A stretch of 59,452 bases of DNA, from NCBI GenBank assembly GCA_021463165.1, contig JAJTWY010000011.1, positions 68,072 to 127,523 on the forward strand, written 5' to 3'. The first letter of the stretch is position 1. Each line of letters starts with the position of its first letter. The translations under genes were made by a program, and so were the position numbers. Origin of the DNA: Pyrinomonadaceae bacterium (GTDB lineage Bacteria > Acidobacteriota > Blastocatellia > Pyrinomonadales > Pyrinomonadaceae). Positions 27,774 through 37,229 of this stretch are shown here, one piece after another. The notes under the pieces are model-generated. The model was given only the letters and a program-made list of their open reading frames with translations, was not told the DNA's origin and searched no databases.

Positions 27774-28628
27774 ATGGTCAGATCATTCTTTATTGCTTCA
27801 GTATTCATCGGCATCTTTGCTCTATTGGCTGTGGATCTCCGTGGGCAGAACCTGAAACCGGATGAGATCGTTTCGAGGCATCTCGCCGCGTTTGGCTCGC
27901 CTGAGAAACGTGCCGCCGCCAAGACCATAATGGCTATTGCCACGAGCGAGTTCGAGGCGATCAACCCAAGCGTAAAGGGTGGCGGCCGGGCCGTTGTTGT
28001 GTCGGATCCGAATAATCTTTGGTTCGTCATCACGCTGAATTCGCGCGAATATCCGTTTGAAAAGATAGGGTATTTCGACGGCAAACCCAGCCTTCCATTC
28101 AGCACTGCAGGTGACCGGTCGCTCCTTGGGGCGTATCTGGCGAATCATTCAAGCATATTGGGCGAAGGCCTGTTCGGCGGCGTGCTGTCGCTTCGCTGGC
28201 CTTTATTTAAGCTCGATTCCAGAAAGCCAAGGCTAATGGGAGGCGGGACCAAGAAGATCGACGATAGAAAGCTCTACGTTCTTGATTACGTGCCGTCGGG
28301 CGGCGGATCGTCCGAATTTACGATAAAGCTATATTTTGACGCTGAGACGTTTAACCACGTCAGGACAGAATATAGATTCGAGGTCATGCCGACTGATGCC
28401 ACGTTCGGCCAACAGAATCGTCGTGCCTCGGCGGTTGCGGTCCTCACTGAGACGTTCTCAGAATTTAAGGCTGTTGACGGGTTGATGCTGCCACACTACC
28501 ACCGGGCCGAGCTGAGCACGAACGGGAATACGGGAGCACATAAGAACATTTGGGGTGTCAGGGTAAGTGAGTATCGTTTGAACCAAGCCTTGCAGCCCGG
28601 GTTCTTTACTTTTGATACCGGGCAATAA
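27774..28628 (+). CDS. Secreted protein, LolA-like fold, unknown function
   Basis: A 284-residue protein with a signal peptide (SFFIASVFIGIFALLAVDLR, then GQN) after a GGAGGT site 9 bp from the ATG. The mature part begins LKPDEIVSRHLAAFGSPEKR, a helix typical of outer-membrane lipoprotein-sorting/LolA-like domains. Repeated beta strands follow (RAVVVSDPNNLWFVITLNS, KLYVLDYVPSGGGSSEFTIK, HVRTEYRFEV). This half-barrel usually binds acyl chains. It follows dusB by 28 bp and converges on the foldase gene. The call rests on pattern, not on a signature motif. Confidence 0.55.
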   Translation: MVRSFFIASVFIGIFALLAVDLRGQNLKPDEIVSRHLAAFGSPEKRAAAKTIMAIATSEFEAINPSVKGGGRAVVVSDPNNLWFVITLNSREYPFEKIGYFDGKPSLPFSTAGDRSLLGAYLANHSSILGEGLFGGVLSLRWPLFKLDSRKPRLMGGGTKKIDDRKLYVLDYVPSGGGSSEFTIKLYFDAETFNHVRTEYRFEVMPTDATFGQQNRRASAVAVLTETFSEFKAVDGLMLPHYHRAELSTNGNTGAHKNIWGVRVSEYRLNQALQPGFFTFDTGQ

Positions 28629-28633
28629 TAAAA

Positions 28634-28662
28634 AGGCCCGAAGCATTGCTGCGGACCCTTTA
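28634..28662. terminator. Possible bidirectional terminator between convergent genes
   Basis: AAAGGCCCG can pair imperfectly with CGGACCCTTT across a 10-base loop, flanked by A-rich sequence on the left and TTT within the right arm. It lies in the 58-bp gap between the convergent LolA-like and foldase genes. The stem has mismatches, so this is tentative. Confidence 0.3.
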
Positions 28663-28686
28663 GGCGAAAAAAAAGCCGAATTCGGA

Positions 28687-29742
28687 CTATTTGGACGGTT
28701 TTTCCTTACGCTCGTCAGCGAAAAGGATAGGAGCGACGAGCGGACGATATGTGTCATTTATCTTGATATACGAGTCCTCGCGAAGTTTCGCCATAAACTT
28801 CTTCTGCCGTTCAGGAAACTTCTCATTCAGGATCGCCATTCGAACCTGATTCTCATCGAAGGTCGCTTCGGTGCTTGCTGCGTGTCGTTCGTCAATTCTC
28901 AGTATGGCAACGCCAAGCTGCTCGACATCGAATGGTGCGGTATATTCGCCAACCTTCAGGCCCGAGATCGGTTTCGCAATGACCGGGACGAGGTCCTTGA
29001 CTACCACCTTTTCCGATCTGCGTGAATCACCGGGGTTGATCACGCCCTTATCGGAATTTTCCGCTGCCAGCTTATCAAAATCACCTCCGGCTTTGAGCTG
29101 CTCATAAAGCTGCTTAGCTTTTTCGCGTACGGCTTTTTCGTCGCGGCCGGCGAATCCAAGAAACAACTCACTGAACACAACTGTCTCCGGGGTTGAGAAT
29201 TTTGCTTTGTTTTTCTCGAAGTAGTCTTTTATCTCTTTCCCGTTGGCTTCCCAGTAAACCTTCATCTGCACTTCGCGTTCGATCACGCGATCGCGGGTCG
29301 CTTGTTTCCGCCAGTCTTCGCGGATCTGTTTGGGATCGACGCCGCTCCTTTCCATTTGCTGGTAAAGTTCTTCGACAGTCTTGAGGCCGTATTCTTTCAT
29401 TATCTGAAGGAACCGTTGATTAAGGTTCGCCTCGATAGTCGAATCGAGCCCGGCTTCTTTAGCTTTCTGAATGAGCAGTTCTTCATTGATGAGACTGGCT
29501 ATAAGTTCGCCCTGCTTCTCATCGACCGTTTTTTGAGCCTCCTCGCGAGTTTTACCTTCCTGAATAAGAGAATCGACGGCGTTCTTCGTCTCGCGCTTGA
29601 CACGCGAAAGCGTGATCACGCCGTCATTTACTTGTGCGACGACCTCATCGATGACACGGGTTTGAGTTTCCTGCGCAAGTCCAAATGAAGAGAAGATGGC
29701 GGTCGCGAAAAGAACACAACTAAGTCGGAAAACAGATCTCAT
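28687..29742 (-). CDS. Periplasmic peptidyl-prolyl isomerase/chaperone, SurA-like
   Basis: A 351-residue protein with a signal peptide (ending FGLAQE), a SurA N-terminal chaperone domain (VIDEVVAQVNDGVITLSRVK, then LIASLINEELLIQKAKEAGL and YGLKTVEELYQQMERSG) and one parvulin-type rotamase domain. The rotamase has PETVVFSELFLGF, LYEQLKAGGDFDKLAAENSD, PISGLKVGEYTAPF and GVAILRIDERH. SurA-like proteins guide outer-membrane barrel proteins through the periplasm. Only one parvulin domain is present, versus two in the E. coli protein, as is common outside Proteobacteria. It lies downstream of mfd on the same strand, separated by an oppositely oriented gene. Confidence 0.85.
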   Translation of the reverse strand: MRSVFRLSCVLFATAIFSSFGLAQETQTRVIDEVVAQVNDGVITLSRVKRETKNAVDSLIQEGKTREEAQKTVDEKQGELIASLINEELLIQKAKEAGLDSTIEANLNQRFLQIMKEYGLKTVEELYQQMERSGVDPKQIREDWRKQATRDRVIEREVQMKVYWEANGKEIKDYFEKNKAKFSTPETVVFSELFLGFAGRDEKAVREKAKQLYEQLKAGGDFDKLAAENSDKGVINPGDSRRSEKVVVKDLVPVIAKPISGLKVGEYTAPFDVEQLGVAILRIDERHAASTEATFDENQVRMAILNEKFPERQKKFMAKLREDSYIKINDTYRPLVAPILFADERKEKPSK

Positions 29743-29932
29743 GAAAACGAACTCCTTTTTGCCGCAACTGAAAATATTATTACCTGCGGCCTGATTTGTG
29801 CAAACACGAGGTTTTGATGCTCGAGATGGCCGATCAGTTTATCGGGGTAAGCATTCAGCGAATGTCGGGAAGACAGCGGCATTCGACGTTTCTTTAATAA
29901 GCCTGTTCCCGAGGCTCCCCGAGTTGCCTGAC

Positions 29933-30586
29933 ATGACCAGAAAGTGTCCTTATTGCCGCCTTGTTAACTATGCGGACGCTGAAAGCTGCGTTAGATGTAA
30001 TACGGTGCTCGGCGGCCGGCCGGTGACAGTTCAAGGCCGTTCAGGTCGGCCTTCTATAGCGAAACGGGCAATGATCTGTGTCTCGGTGTGTGTTGTTGCC
30101 GTTCTCGGATTCTACCTCTCGCTGATCGCAACTTCGAGGTCGCTTAGCTTTGACCAGCGGGGAAAGGTCACGGCCGCGGTCGCTATCCTTGAGGCTCAAG
30201 GGTTTACGGGCGAGGCGACATTGCTGCGGCGGGTCACGGTCTTTCGGTCGAGCGATAACTGGTTCAACGCGATGGTGCCGAAGGAAAGCGCTTTCGCCGC
30301 GACAAACTTTCCATTCGAGATAATGACGCTATATTCCGATTTCTTTACATACCCGATCGACGATACCGAGCGTGCCGCGATCCTTCTCCACGAAGCCAGG
30401 CATCTCGTTGGCGGTGACGAAAAAGACGCGTATTCCTACGTTTGGAAGAACCGGGCAAAACTCGGATGGACGCGCGACAAATATGCCGGTTCCATCGTCT
30501 GGAAGAATGTCCGAGTTCAGACCCGCGAATACTCTCCCGAGATGTTCGTGTGTCAGGATAAGGAATTTGGCGACTGTTCCGAATGA
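29933..30586 (+). CDS. Zinc-ribbon membrane protein with HExxH motif
   Basis: A 217-residue protein from the ATG at 29933, which directly precedes a four-cysteine zinc ribbon (KCPYCRL ... SCVRCNT, residues 5-22). A single transmembrane helix follows (about 46-66). The C-terminal domain carries LLHEARHLVGG, an HExxH motif at residues 153-157, followed by a conserved-looking acidic segment DEKDAYSYVW. This combination suggests a membrane-tethered zincin peptidase with a cytoplasmic zinc ribbon, but a third metal ligand is not obvious, so activity is uncertain. It is embedded between surA-like and mfd on the opposite strand and ends one base before the mfd stop codon. Confidence 0.6.
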   Translation: MTRKCPYCRLVNYADAESCVRCNTVLGGRPVTVQGRSGRPSIAKRAMICVSVCVVAVLGFYLSLIATSRSLSFDQRGKVTAAVAILEAQGFTGEATLLRRVTVFRSSDNWFNAMVPKESAFAATNFPFEIMTLYSDFFTYPIDDTERAAILLHEARHLVGGDEKDAYSYVWKNRAKLGWTRDKYAGSIVWKNVRVQTREYSPEMFVCQDKEFGDCSE

Positions 30587-30587
30587 C

Positions 30588-33500
30588 CTATTCGGACACA
30601 CTTGAGATCGCATCAACGGCCGAGTGTATCGGGTCTGCCGTCCTGACGGGAACGCGGAGGATGCCGTTTGGTGAAAAACTCGTGCCTTCATTCTCGGAAA
30701 GGAACTGCATCAGCTTTTCCGGTGACACTCTGGCGCTTTCGCCGAGTTTGATCGCAACTGCTTCACCAGATCGATCGACAGACACTATCGCGATACGCTC
30801 CGCGAGTTTTCTTAGTCTCGCGTACGCAAACAGATGCTCCACTGAACGTGGGATGCGGCCATAGCGGTCCTCGATCTCAGTGTGGATCGCCATCAACTCT
30901 TCTTCCGCTCCTGCTGATGAGATGCGCTTGTAGGTTCTCAGCCGCTGGCTCGTGTCTGCGATGTAATCTTTCGGTATCGACACATCGACTCCCAGGTTTA
31001 TCGAAACGCTCGTTTCATCCGAGATCTCGTCACCGCGGAGTTCTGCGATCGTCCGCTCCAGCATTTTCGTATAAAGATCGAATCCGAGAGCGTCAAGGTG
31101 GCCCGATTGCTGGCCGCCGAGTATATTCCCGGCTCCTCGCAGTTCCAGATCGAGGGCGGCCAGACGGAAACCGGCGCCGAGATCGGAAAACTCACGTATC
31201 GCAGACAGCCGTCGTCTGGCGATCGGCGTTAGTTCCAGCTCGCTCGGTATGAGCAAATAGGCATACGCACGGCGGTTCGAGCGTCCGACGCGGCCGCGAA
31301 GCTGATAGAGCTGCGAAAGGCCGTAATTATCGGCTCGGTTGATGATGATCGTGTTGGCTCGCGGGATATCGATGCCGTTCTCGATGATGGTCGTCGCGAC
31401 AAGTATGTCGTACTTATAATCGATAAAGTCGAGCATCACGTCTTCCATCTCCTTTTCGTTCATCTGGCCGTGGCCGATGGCGATGCGTGCGTTTGGTACG
31501 ATCTTTTTGATCAATGCGGCTATCGCCTCGATCGATTCGACGCGGTTGTGAATAAAGAAGACCTGGCCGTTTCGTGAGATCTCGAGCTCGATGGCTGAAC
31601 GGATGACGCCTTCGGAAAACTGCACGACCTGAGTATTGATCGCCAGGCGGTCGCGTGGCGGCGTCTCGATGACGGACATATCGCGCATGCCGAGCAATGA
31701 CATATTCAGCGTGCGGGGAATCGGCGTGGCCGAGAGCGTGAGCACATCAACCTTTTTCTTTAGGTGCTTGAGTTTTTCCTTATGGCCGACGCCAAAACGC
31801 TGCTCTTCGTCGATAACCACAAGTCCCAGCTTCGGCATTTTGACATCGTTTGAAAGCAGCCGGTGCGTGCCGATGAGCACATCGATCTCTCCTTTGGCGG
31901 CAGCTTCGGAAACGGTTTTTTGCTCTTTCGCCGATCGAAATCGCGAAAGCAGATCGACCTTGACCGGGAAAGCTGCGAATCGCTTCTTGAAACTCTCGAA
32001 ATGCTGGTAAGCGAGAACTGTCGTAGGGGTCAGAACGGCCGCCTGCTTGCCGTCCATTACGGCCTTAAAGGCGGCGCGCATTGCGACCTCGGTCTTGCCG
32101 TAGCCCACATCGCCGATGATCAGGCGATCCATCGGAACAGCGGTCTCCATATCGGTTTTGACGTCTTCGATCGCCGAAGCTTGATCTGCGGTCAGGTCGT
32201 AAGGGAATGCGTCTTCAAACTCATGCTGCCACGGCGCGTCGGGCGAAAATGCATGGCCGCGAACAAGCTTGCGTTCGGCATAGAGCTTCAATAGCTCGTC
32301 TGCCATATCTCGCATCGCCCGTTTGGCCTTCGCCTTCGTTTTTTGCCAACCAAGCCCCCCGAGCCGATCCAGGGTTGGAGATGTCGCCTCGCCACTCGAA
32401 TACCGTGAAACCAGATCCATTCGCTCGACCGGCACGAAGAGCTTCGCATTGTCGGCATATATGAGGAGCATGAATTCACGCTCGGCGCCTTGCGAAGATA
32501 TCGACTGTAGTTCCTCGAACCGCCCGATCCCGTGATCGACGTGAACAACGAAATCGCCGGATCTTAAGTCGCGAAAGTCAGAGATGAACGCCCCAAGTCT
32601 GCTCTTCGTCTTCCTGACCTTCTCGCGCGGTCCGGGTTGATCGCCGTCCGATGTGTCGCCAAAAATATCGACCTCGGAGAATACGACCAATCGCTCGGCC
32701 GGGAGTTCGAAGCCGCTCGAAAGTCCCCCGATCTTCACAGCTTCGAGAGGAACGTACTTGTCATAATCCCGAAGCATTTCCGCGATCCTCTCGGCCATGC
32801 CCGGCGTTCGAACGACGATATCCGCTGAAATATCGAACTCGGCCACAAAGGCAGGAAAATCACCGTGAAACTTTCGTGTCGAACGGGATCGCAGCTCGAT
32901 CTCGACAGCCTTTTCGGCGGTTGAGAACAGGAAAAGCGGCACGGCTGCAGAGGCGGAAACACGACCGGTAGGGAGTGTGCTCAACGCGGAGCTTCGATCC
33001 CCTGAACTGGGATCGACCCCGTCGCTTCCGCCCGCAAAGCCGAACTCTTCGTCCGTTGCAGCCGCTGTACGGCCCAACCCTCGCAATTCGATCGCTCGTT
33101 GCTCTTCCAGATTTCTTCTTAGTTGGTCCGCGTTCAGAAAAAGTTCATCCGGGGTTAGTCCAATATCTCCATTCGAGATAACCGCCGCGTAATTTCGTTC
33201 CAGATGATCGTAGAAACCTGCCACCGTGTGTTCGACCGATGTCGGTTCGTCGATGACGAGGACGTGGTCACCAAGGTGCTCAAAAATATTCGATTTGAGA
33301 GGCTTTACCAGGGGCATCAAAAACTCCCAGCCCGAGAAGGTCTCGCCGGCATCGGCAAAATCCGTTCGGTCCCGCAGATTTCTCGCGAATTTGCCGTCCG
33401 AAAATCTGTCCTTTGCAAAAAAGGCCCAATCTTTCAGATCCTGAGGAACCACGGCAAACTCGCGCATCGGTGCAAGGGATATTTCCTTTCGCTGCCCGGT

Positions 33501-34139
33501 TGAAAGCTGTGTTTCGGGATCGAATGTACGGATCGAATCGACCGTATCGCCAAAGAACTCGATCCTAACAGGCGACTCAGCATCCGGCGACCATACATCG
33601 ACAATTCCGCCGCGAACCGACAATTGCCCTGGGCCGCTAATAGGTTCTTCGCGTACGTAGCCGACCGAGAAAAGCCTTTCGACCAGTACTTCGGGAGCAA
33701 AATCCGAGTCTCGGATCAGGTGGCAACCGAGATCTGCGGCTTCCGCCGGCGAGATCATTTTCTGGATCATCGATCTCGCAGAAATGACCACCATATCGCT
33801 CGCGCCGGAACGCATCTGCCATAGTCCCAAGGCACGGTTCTCCTGCGTTTCCGCATGAGGTGAAGCACCCGAATATGGTGCGGTTTCGAATGAAGGAAGA
33901 GTTGTGATCGTATATTCAAGGCCCGGCGACTGTGACAGGTGAAAGTCGAGATCGTTCGCCCAAATATCGAGTTCGTGGTTTGTTTCCGCGACGATGGCGA
34001 AGCTCTTGCCGGTCTCGATCCGGAGCCGTGCCAGGACGTATGCCTTGGCGGAGATCGAGGTCAGCCCGCTGATATTCACTATTCTTGAACCGCTCGATAG
34101 ATGCCTCTTTACCTCGTCAAGACCGCTAACCATAAACAC
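30588..34139 (-). CDS. mfd: Transcription-repair coupling factor Mfd
   Basis: An 1183-residue DNA translocase that removes stalled RNA polymerase and recruits UvrA. It shows the UvrB-like N-terminal domain (LRDYDKYVPLEAVKIGGLSS region nearby), the RNA-polymerase-interacting domain (DFVVHVDHGIGRFEELQSIS) and the helicase motifs DVGYGKTEVAMRAAF (Walker A, K682), DEEQRFGVGHKEKL, TLSATPIPRTLNMSL and DNYGLSQLYQLRGRVGRSNR. The TRG/RecG-like segment (AALDLELRGAGNILGGQQSG) and a C-terminal regulatory domain follow. Length is normal. A variable linker (about 355-400) is rich in Gly and Ser. A hairpin-prone 34150-34185 leader lies between it and the divergent lysS. Confidence 0.97.
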   Translation of the reverse strand: MFMVSGLDEVKRHLSSGSRIVNISGLTSISAKAYVLARLRIETGKSFAIVAETNHELDIWANDLDFHLSQSPGLEYTITTLPSFETAPYSGASPHAETQENRALGLWQMRSGASDMVVISARSMIQKMISPAEAADLGCHLIRDSDFAPEVLVERLFSVGYVREEPISGPGQLSVRGGIVDVWSPDAESPVRIEFFGDTVDSIRTFDPETQLSTGQRKEISLAPMREFAVVPQDLKDWAFFAKDRFSDGKFARNLRDRTDFADAGETFSGWEFLMPLVKPLKSNIFEHLGDHVLVIDEPTSVEHTVAGFYDHLERNYAAVISNGDIGLTPDELFLNADQLRRNLEEQRAIELRGLGRTAAATDEEFGFAGGSDGVDPSSGDRSSALSTLPTGRVSASAAVPLFLFSTAEKAVEIELRSRSTRKFHGDFPAFVAEFDISADIVVRTPGMAERIAEMLRDYDKYVPLEAVKIGGLSSGFELPAERLVVFSEVDIFGDTSDGDQPGPREKVRKTKSRLGAFISDFRDLRSGDFVVHVDHGIGRFEELQSISSQGAEREFMLLIYADNAKLFVPVERMDLVSRYSSGEATSPTLDRLGGLGWQKTKAKAKRAMRDMADELLKLYAERKLVRGHAFSPDAPWQHEFEDAFPYDLTADQASAIEDVKTDMETAVPMDRLIIGDVGYGKTEVAMRAAFKAVMDGKQAAVLTPTTVLAYQHFESFKKRFAAFPVKVDLLSRFRSAKEQKTVSEAAAKGEIDVLIGTHRLLSNDVKMPKLGLVVIDEEQRFGVGHKEKLKHLKKKVDVLTLSATPIPRTLNMSLLGMRDMSVIETPPRDRLAINTQVVQFSEGVIRSAIELEISRNGQVFFIHNRVESIEAIAALIKKIVPNARIAIGHGQMNEKEMEDVMLDFIDYKYDILVATTIIENGIDIPRANTIIINRADNYGLSQLYQLRGRVGRSNRRAYAYLLIPSELELTPIARRRLSAIREFSDLGAGFRLAALDLELRGAGNILGGQQSGHLDALGFDLYTKMLERTIAELRGDEISDETSVSINLGVDVSIPKDYIADTSQRLRTYKRISSAGAEEELMAIHTEIEDRYGRIPRSVEHLFAYARLRKLAERIAIVSVDRSGEAVAIKLGESARVSPEKLMQFLSENEGTSFSPNGILRVPVRTADPIHSAVDAISSVSE

Positions 34140-34253
34140 ACCTAGCCGCAGAAAACGCTTACCGGGGGGCGTTTCCTTGCGGTCATTCTATTCTCACATA
34201 TTTCGGTCCAGATTGCCGCTAGCAAGATCCGACACTATAATCAACCTTTTCTT

Positions 34254-35855
34254 ATGCAGATTCCTCAGTTCGAAGAGATCATTACCCCGACCGATCAGAC
34301 CGAGGCCCGTAAGGCTTCGCTTGAGGCGATAAGTGAGCTGGTCGGTAACGCGTATCCGAACAAGTTCGTCCGATCTACTGTGACAGGTACCGACGATACG
34401 ATAACGGCCTTGAAAAGCTTTGCCCCGATCGTTGCAGTCGAGAATGAAATGGCCGAGATCAAGGCTGGACTGAGCGAAGGGGAACGGCCTCCAACGGAGA
34501 TCAAGGATGCGATGAACGAACGGCTTCGCGCGCTGGGAACTGTTCGCATTGCCGGCCGTTTGACCACGCCGACGCGCGGGAATTTTGTTCATCTGACCGA
34601 CGGCATCTCGAAGTTCCAGGTCTACTGCAATAAGAAGGGTCCGCTGGCGCTGGTGCTCAACGACGGCAGCGATACTCTCGATGAAGAGAACGGCTGGAAG
34701 GCGTGGCAACTGCTCGATCACGGCGATTTTATCGGCGTCGAAGGATATTTGTTTGTCACAAATACCGGCGAAGTGAGCGTTCATGTCGAAAAGCTGCAAT
34801 TTCTGGTCAAAGCAATGCGGTCGATGCCCGACAAGATGCACGGCATTGCGGACGCTGAGCTGCGGCAACGACAGCGCTATTACGATCTCATAGGTTCGAG
34901 CCTCCAGGTCGAGCACGATGGACTGACGACACGCGAGGTTTTCGAACGGCGTGCCAAATTGATCGCGGGATTGCGCCGATATCTCGAAGACCACGGCTAC
35001 ATTGAGGTCGAGACGCCGATGCTCACGCCAAAAGCGACAGGCGCGGCGGCAAAACCCTTCAAGACGCATCACAACGCCCTCGATATCGACCTCTACGCAC
35101 GCATCGCGCCGGAGCTTTATCTCAAACGCCTTGTCGTTGGCGGCTTCGAAAAGGTTTACGAACTTAATCGCAATTTTCGCAATGAGGGCATCTCGTACAA
35201 GCACAATCCCGAGTTCACGATGCTCGAGTTCTACTGCGCATACATGGACGTCAATGGAATGATGAATTTTTGCGAGGAACTGATGCGGGAGAGTGTCCAG
35301 AAAGCGACCGGCGGACTGAAAGTCACGTACGAAGGGAACGAGATTGATTTTGCCAGGTTCGAACGGGTGACAATGAAGGATGCGGTTGCGAAATATGCAC
35401 CGAATCTTGCTGTCGATGACACGAACATAGTTGCTGCCTTCGACGAGCATGTCGAGCAAAACTTGATCCAACCGACCTTTATTATTGACTATCCGAAATC
35501 GATCTCGCCGTTGTCGAAGGCCGATCCGCGGGATCCGCAGGTTGCCGAGCGTTTCGAGCTGTTTATCAACGGTATGGAAGTCGCGAATGGCTTTTCGGAG
35601 CTTAACGATCCGAAAGAGCAATATGAGCGCTTCGTCGATCAGATGGTACAGCGTGAAGGCGGCGACGAGGAAGCGATGGTGCTCGACGAAGACTACATCC
35701 GCGCGCTTTCCTACGGAATGCCGCCCGCGGCCGGGATCGGCATTGGTGTGGACCGTCTCGTTATGCTGGTCACCAATAAGCATTCGATACGCGACGTCAT
35801 ACTTTTCCCCCATATGCGCCCCGAGCGAAAGGGTACGAGCGAAGAAGACAATTGA
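34254..35855 (+). CDS. lysS: Lysyl-tRNA synthetase, class II
   Basis: A 533-residue class IIb synthetase that charges tRNA-Lys. It has the N-terminal OB-fold anticodon-binding domain ([43 protein letters not shown]), motif 1 ([20 protein letters not shown]), motif 2 ([20 protein letters not shown], then MLEFY) and motif 3 ([15 protein letters not shown]). The N-terminal region before the OB fold is about 30 residues longer than in short forms, with an acidic loop ([20 protein letters not shown]). It is divergent from mfd and is followed by a long hairpin repeat. Confidence 0.96.
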   Translation: MQIPQFEEIITPTDQTEARKASLEAISELVGNAYPNKFVRSTVTGTDDTITALKSFAPIVAVENEMAEIKAGLSEGERPPTEIKDAMNERLRALGTVRIAGRLTTPTRGNFVHLTDGISKFQVYCNKKGPLALVLNDGSDTLDEENGWKAWQLLDHGDFIGVEGYLFVTNTGEVSVHVEKLQFLVKAMRSMPDKMHGIADAELRQRQRYYDLIGSSLQVEHDGLTTREVFERRAKLIAGLRRYLEDHGYIEVETPMLTPKATGAAAKPFKTHHNALDIDLYARIAPELYLKRLVVGGFEKVYELNRNFRNEGISYKHNPEFTMLEFYCAYMDVNGMMNFCEELMRESVQKATGGLKVTYEGNEIDFARFERVTMKDAVAKYAPNLAVDDTNIVAAFDEHVEQNLIQPTFIIDYPKSISPLSKADPRDPQVAERFELFINGMEVANGFSELNDPKEQYERFVDQMVQREGGDEEAMVLDEDYIRALSYGMPPAAGIGIGVDRLVMLVTNKHSIRDVILFPHMRPERKGTSEEDN

Positions 35856-35871
35856 TCAGGTAATTGACCAG

Positions 35872-35917
35872 AGATCCACACAGATAGATACCGGATCGCA
35901 TCGATCTGCGTGGATCT
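35872..35917. repeat. Long hairpin repeat downstream of lysS
   Basis: Arms 35872-35889 and 35900-35917 (AGATCCACACAGATAGAT and ATCGATCTGCGTGGATCT) pair over 18 bp with two mismatches and a 10-base loop. The GATCTGCGTGGATCT-type sequence resembles small interspersed repeats seen in several bacterial genomes. It separates the convergent lysS and methyltransferase genes and may also act as a transcript end. Confidence 0.55.
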
Positions 35918-35927
35918 GCTGCCGAGC

Positions 35928-36995
35928 CTATTTCGTCGCTACGTAATACGTGTTCATAAAATCATGATCGAGATGATTTACTGACACATTGGCGAAACCT
36001 GCTTCGCCGAGCATCCTGACGGCGGTCTCTTCGCCCCACATCGCCCCGAGTCCGTCGCCGCCATAAGCAAGCGAAACGGTCATGCAGTGAGTGAGCGAGA
36101 TCGTGTACATCCACGGCCCGATCGGGTGCTCGAGGTTTTTCTCGACGTGACAAGAACCCGCGATATCCTGTGCGAGATATGTTCCGTCGGGTTTCAACGC
36201 CTTAGAAATTCCGGCAAGCATCGCGGCGGGCTTTGCCTGATCGTGGATCGCGTCGAATGACGTGATCAGATCATAGGCTTCCGTCTCACCGATGGCCGCG
36301 GCGTCGCGAACCTCGAATCTGACATTTTTCAGGCCATCGCTTTCCGCCGCCGATTGGGCTCGTGAAATGCTTTGTTCCGAAAAATCGTAACCGGCAAAAT
36401 TCGAGTTCGGGAACCTCTTTGCGAGTTCGATCATCGCCTGGCCGCTTCCGCATCCGACGTCGAGCACCTCGATCCCGGCTTCGAGTTTTTCGCGAAGGCC
36501 CGGAACAAGCGGGATGATAAAGGGCTCAAGTCCCGCAACGACCGTTTGGGCGCTTTCGGCGGCCATTACTTCGTGAAAACGGGGGTAAGCGGAATACGGA
36601 ACCCCGCCGCCGTTATGGAAGCAATCGACAAGGCGGTCTTCAATATTCGCGAGAACCGGCACAAACTGCATTCCGGTCGCGAAGTTATAATCGCCCTCGT
36701 TCGTGAGATATTTGGCGTGCTCTTCGGGCAGCTTATAGGTTCTCGTCTCGGGAACGTAGTTTACTACGCGTCCCGTGACCATCGTCCCAAGCCATTCGCG
36801 AACGTACCGTTCATTCAGGTTTGCGGCTTCGGCGATCCGCATCGATGTGGATTCAGGCAAAGTCGCCATCACCTCGAACAAACCGCACCGCGATCCAATG
36901 CTCAGCCCGAGGGCGATGGCACTTTTGTTGAGAATATCGACCATGCTTTCCGAGAAAGCTTCGGCCTTTTTTTGATCAAATGTAGTGTCTAGCAT
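35928..36995 (-). CDS. Class I SAM-dependent methyltransferase with N-terminal winged helix
   Basis: A protein of 355 residues from the ATG at 36995, which has AGGAG 7 bp upstream. The N-terminal half contains a winged-helix dimerisation-like domain (IAEAANLNERYVREWLGTMV, then TGRVVNYVPETRTYKL), as in small-molecule O- and N-methyltransferases. The SAM motifs are VLDVGCGSGQAMIELAKRFP (motif I), FAGYDFSEQSISRAQ, VRDAAAI and YDLITSFDAIHD (motif IV). The substrate is unknown. A stretch of about 235 bp upstream holds its promoter and a small GTGCC/GGCAC hairpin but no other gene. Confidence 0.85.
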   Translation of the reverse strand: MLDTTFDQKKAEAFSESMVDILNKSAIALGLSIGSRCGLFEVMATLPESTSMRIAEAANLNERYVREWLGTMVTGRVVNYVPETRTYKLPEEHAKYLTNEGDYNFATGMQFVPVLANIEDRLVDCFHNGGGVPYSAYPRFHEVMAAESAQTVVAGLEPFIIPLVPGLREKLEAGIEVLDVGCGSGQAMIELAKRFPNSNFAGYDFSEQSISRAQSAAESDGLKNVRFEVRDAAAIGETEAYDLITSFDAIHDQAKPAAMLAGISKALKPDGTYLAQDIAGSCHVEKNLEHPIGPWMYTISLTHCMTVSLAYGGDGLGAMWGEETAVRMLGEAGFANVSVNHLDHDFMNTYYVATK

Positions 36996-37229
36996 AAAAA
37001 CTCCTATGTGAATAAAAAATAGATGTGCCAATAGGGCACGAATTCAGGATATTTCGGCGCGATCTCAAAAGTCTTGAAGAAGTTCTGAAGTTTTTATGAA
37101 GATTTGCAAAACATAATGTGTAGTTATCCGACATGATCCGCACAATATTGAGCTGACTCTGTTCATATTCAGTTCGGCCTCGTTGCGCGTTTGCGTTTGC
37201 TACGGCGAAGTTTCTGCTGGTCGCGTATG

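Noticed and set aside
34150..34185. Hairpin-prone sequence in the mfd leader (CCGCA...TGCGG with GAAAACGC/GCGTTT)
   Set aside because: The stem has interruptions and there is no terminator tail or known riboswitch feature, so I do not list it as a separate element.
34194..35813. 539-codon open frame antisense to lysS
   Set aside because: lysS is unambiguous on the plus strand. The antisense frame has no recognisable domain, and long mirror frames are common when codon bias avoids TTA, CTA and TCA.
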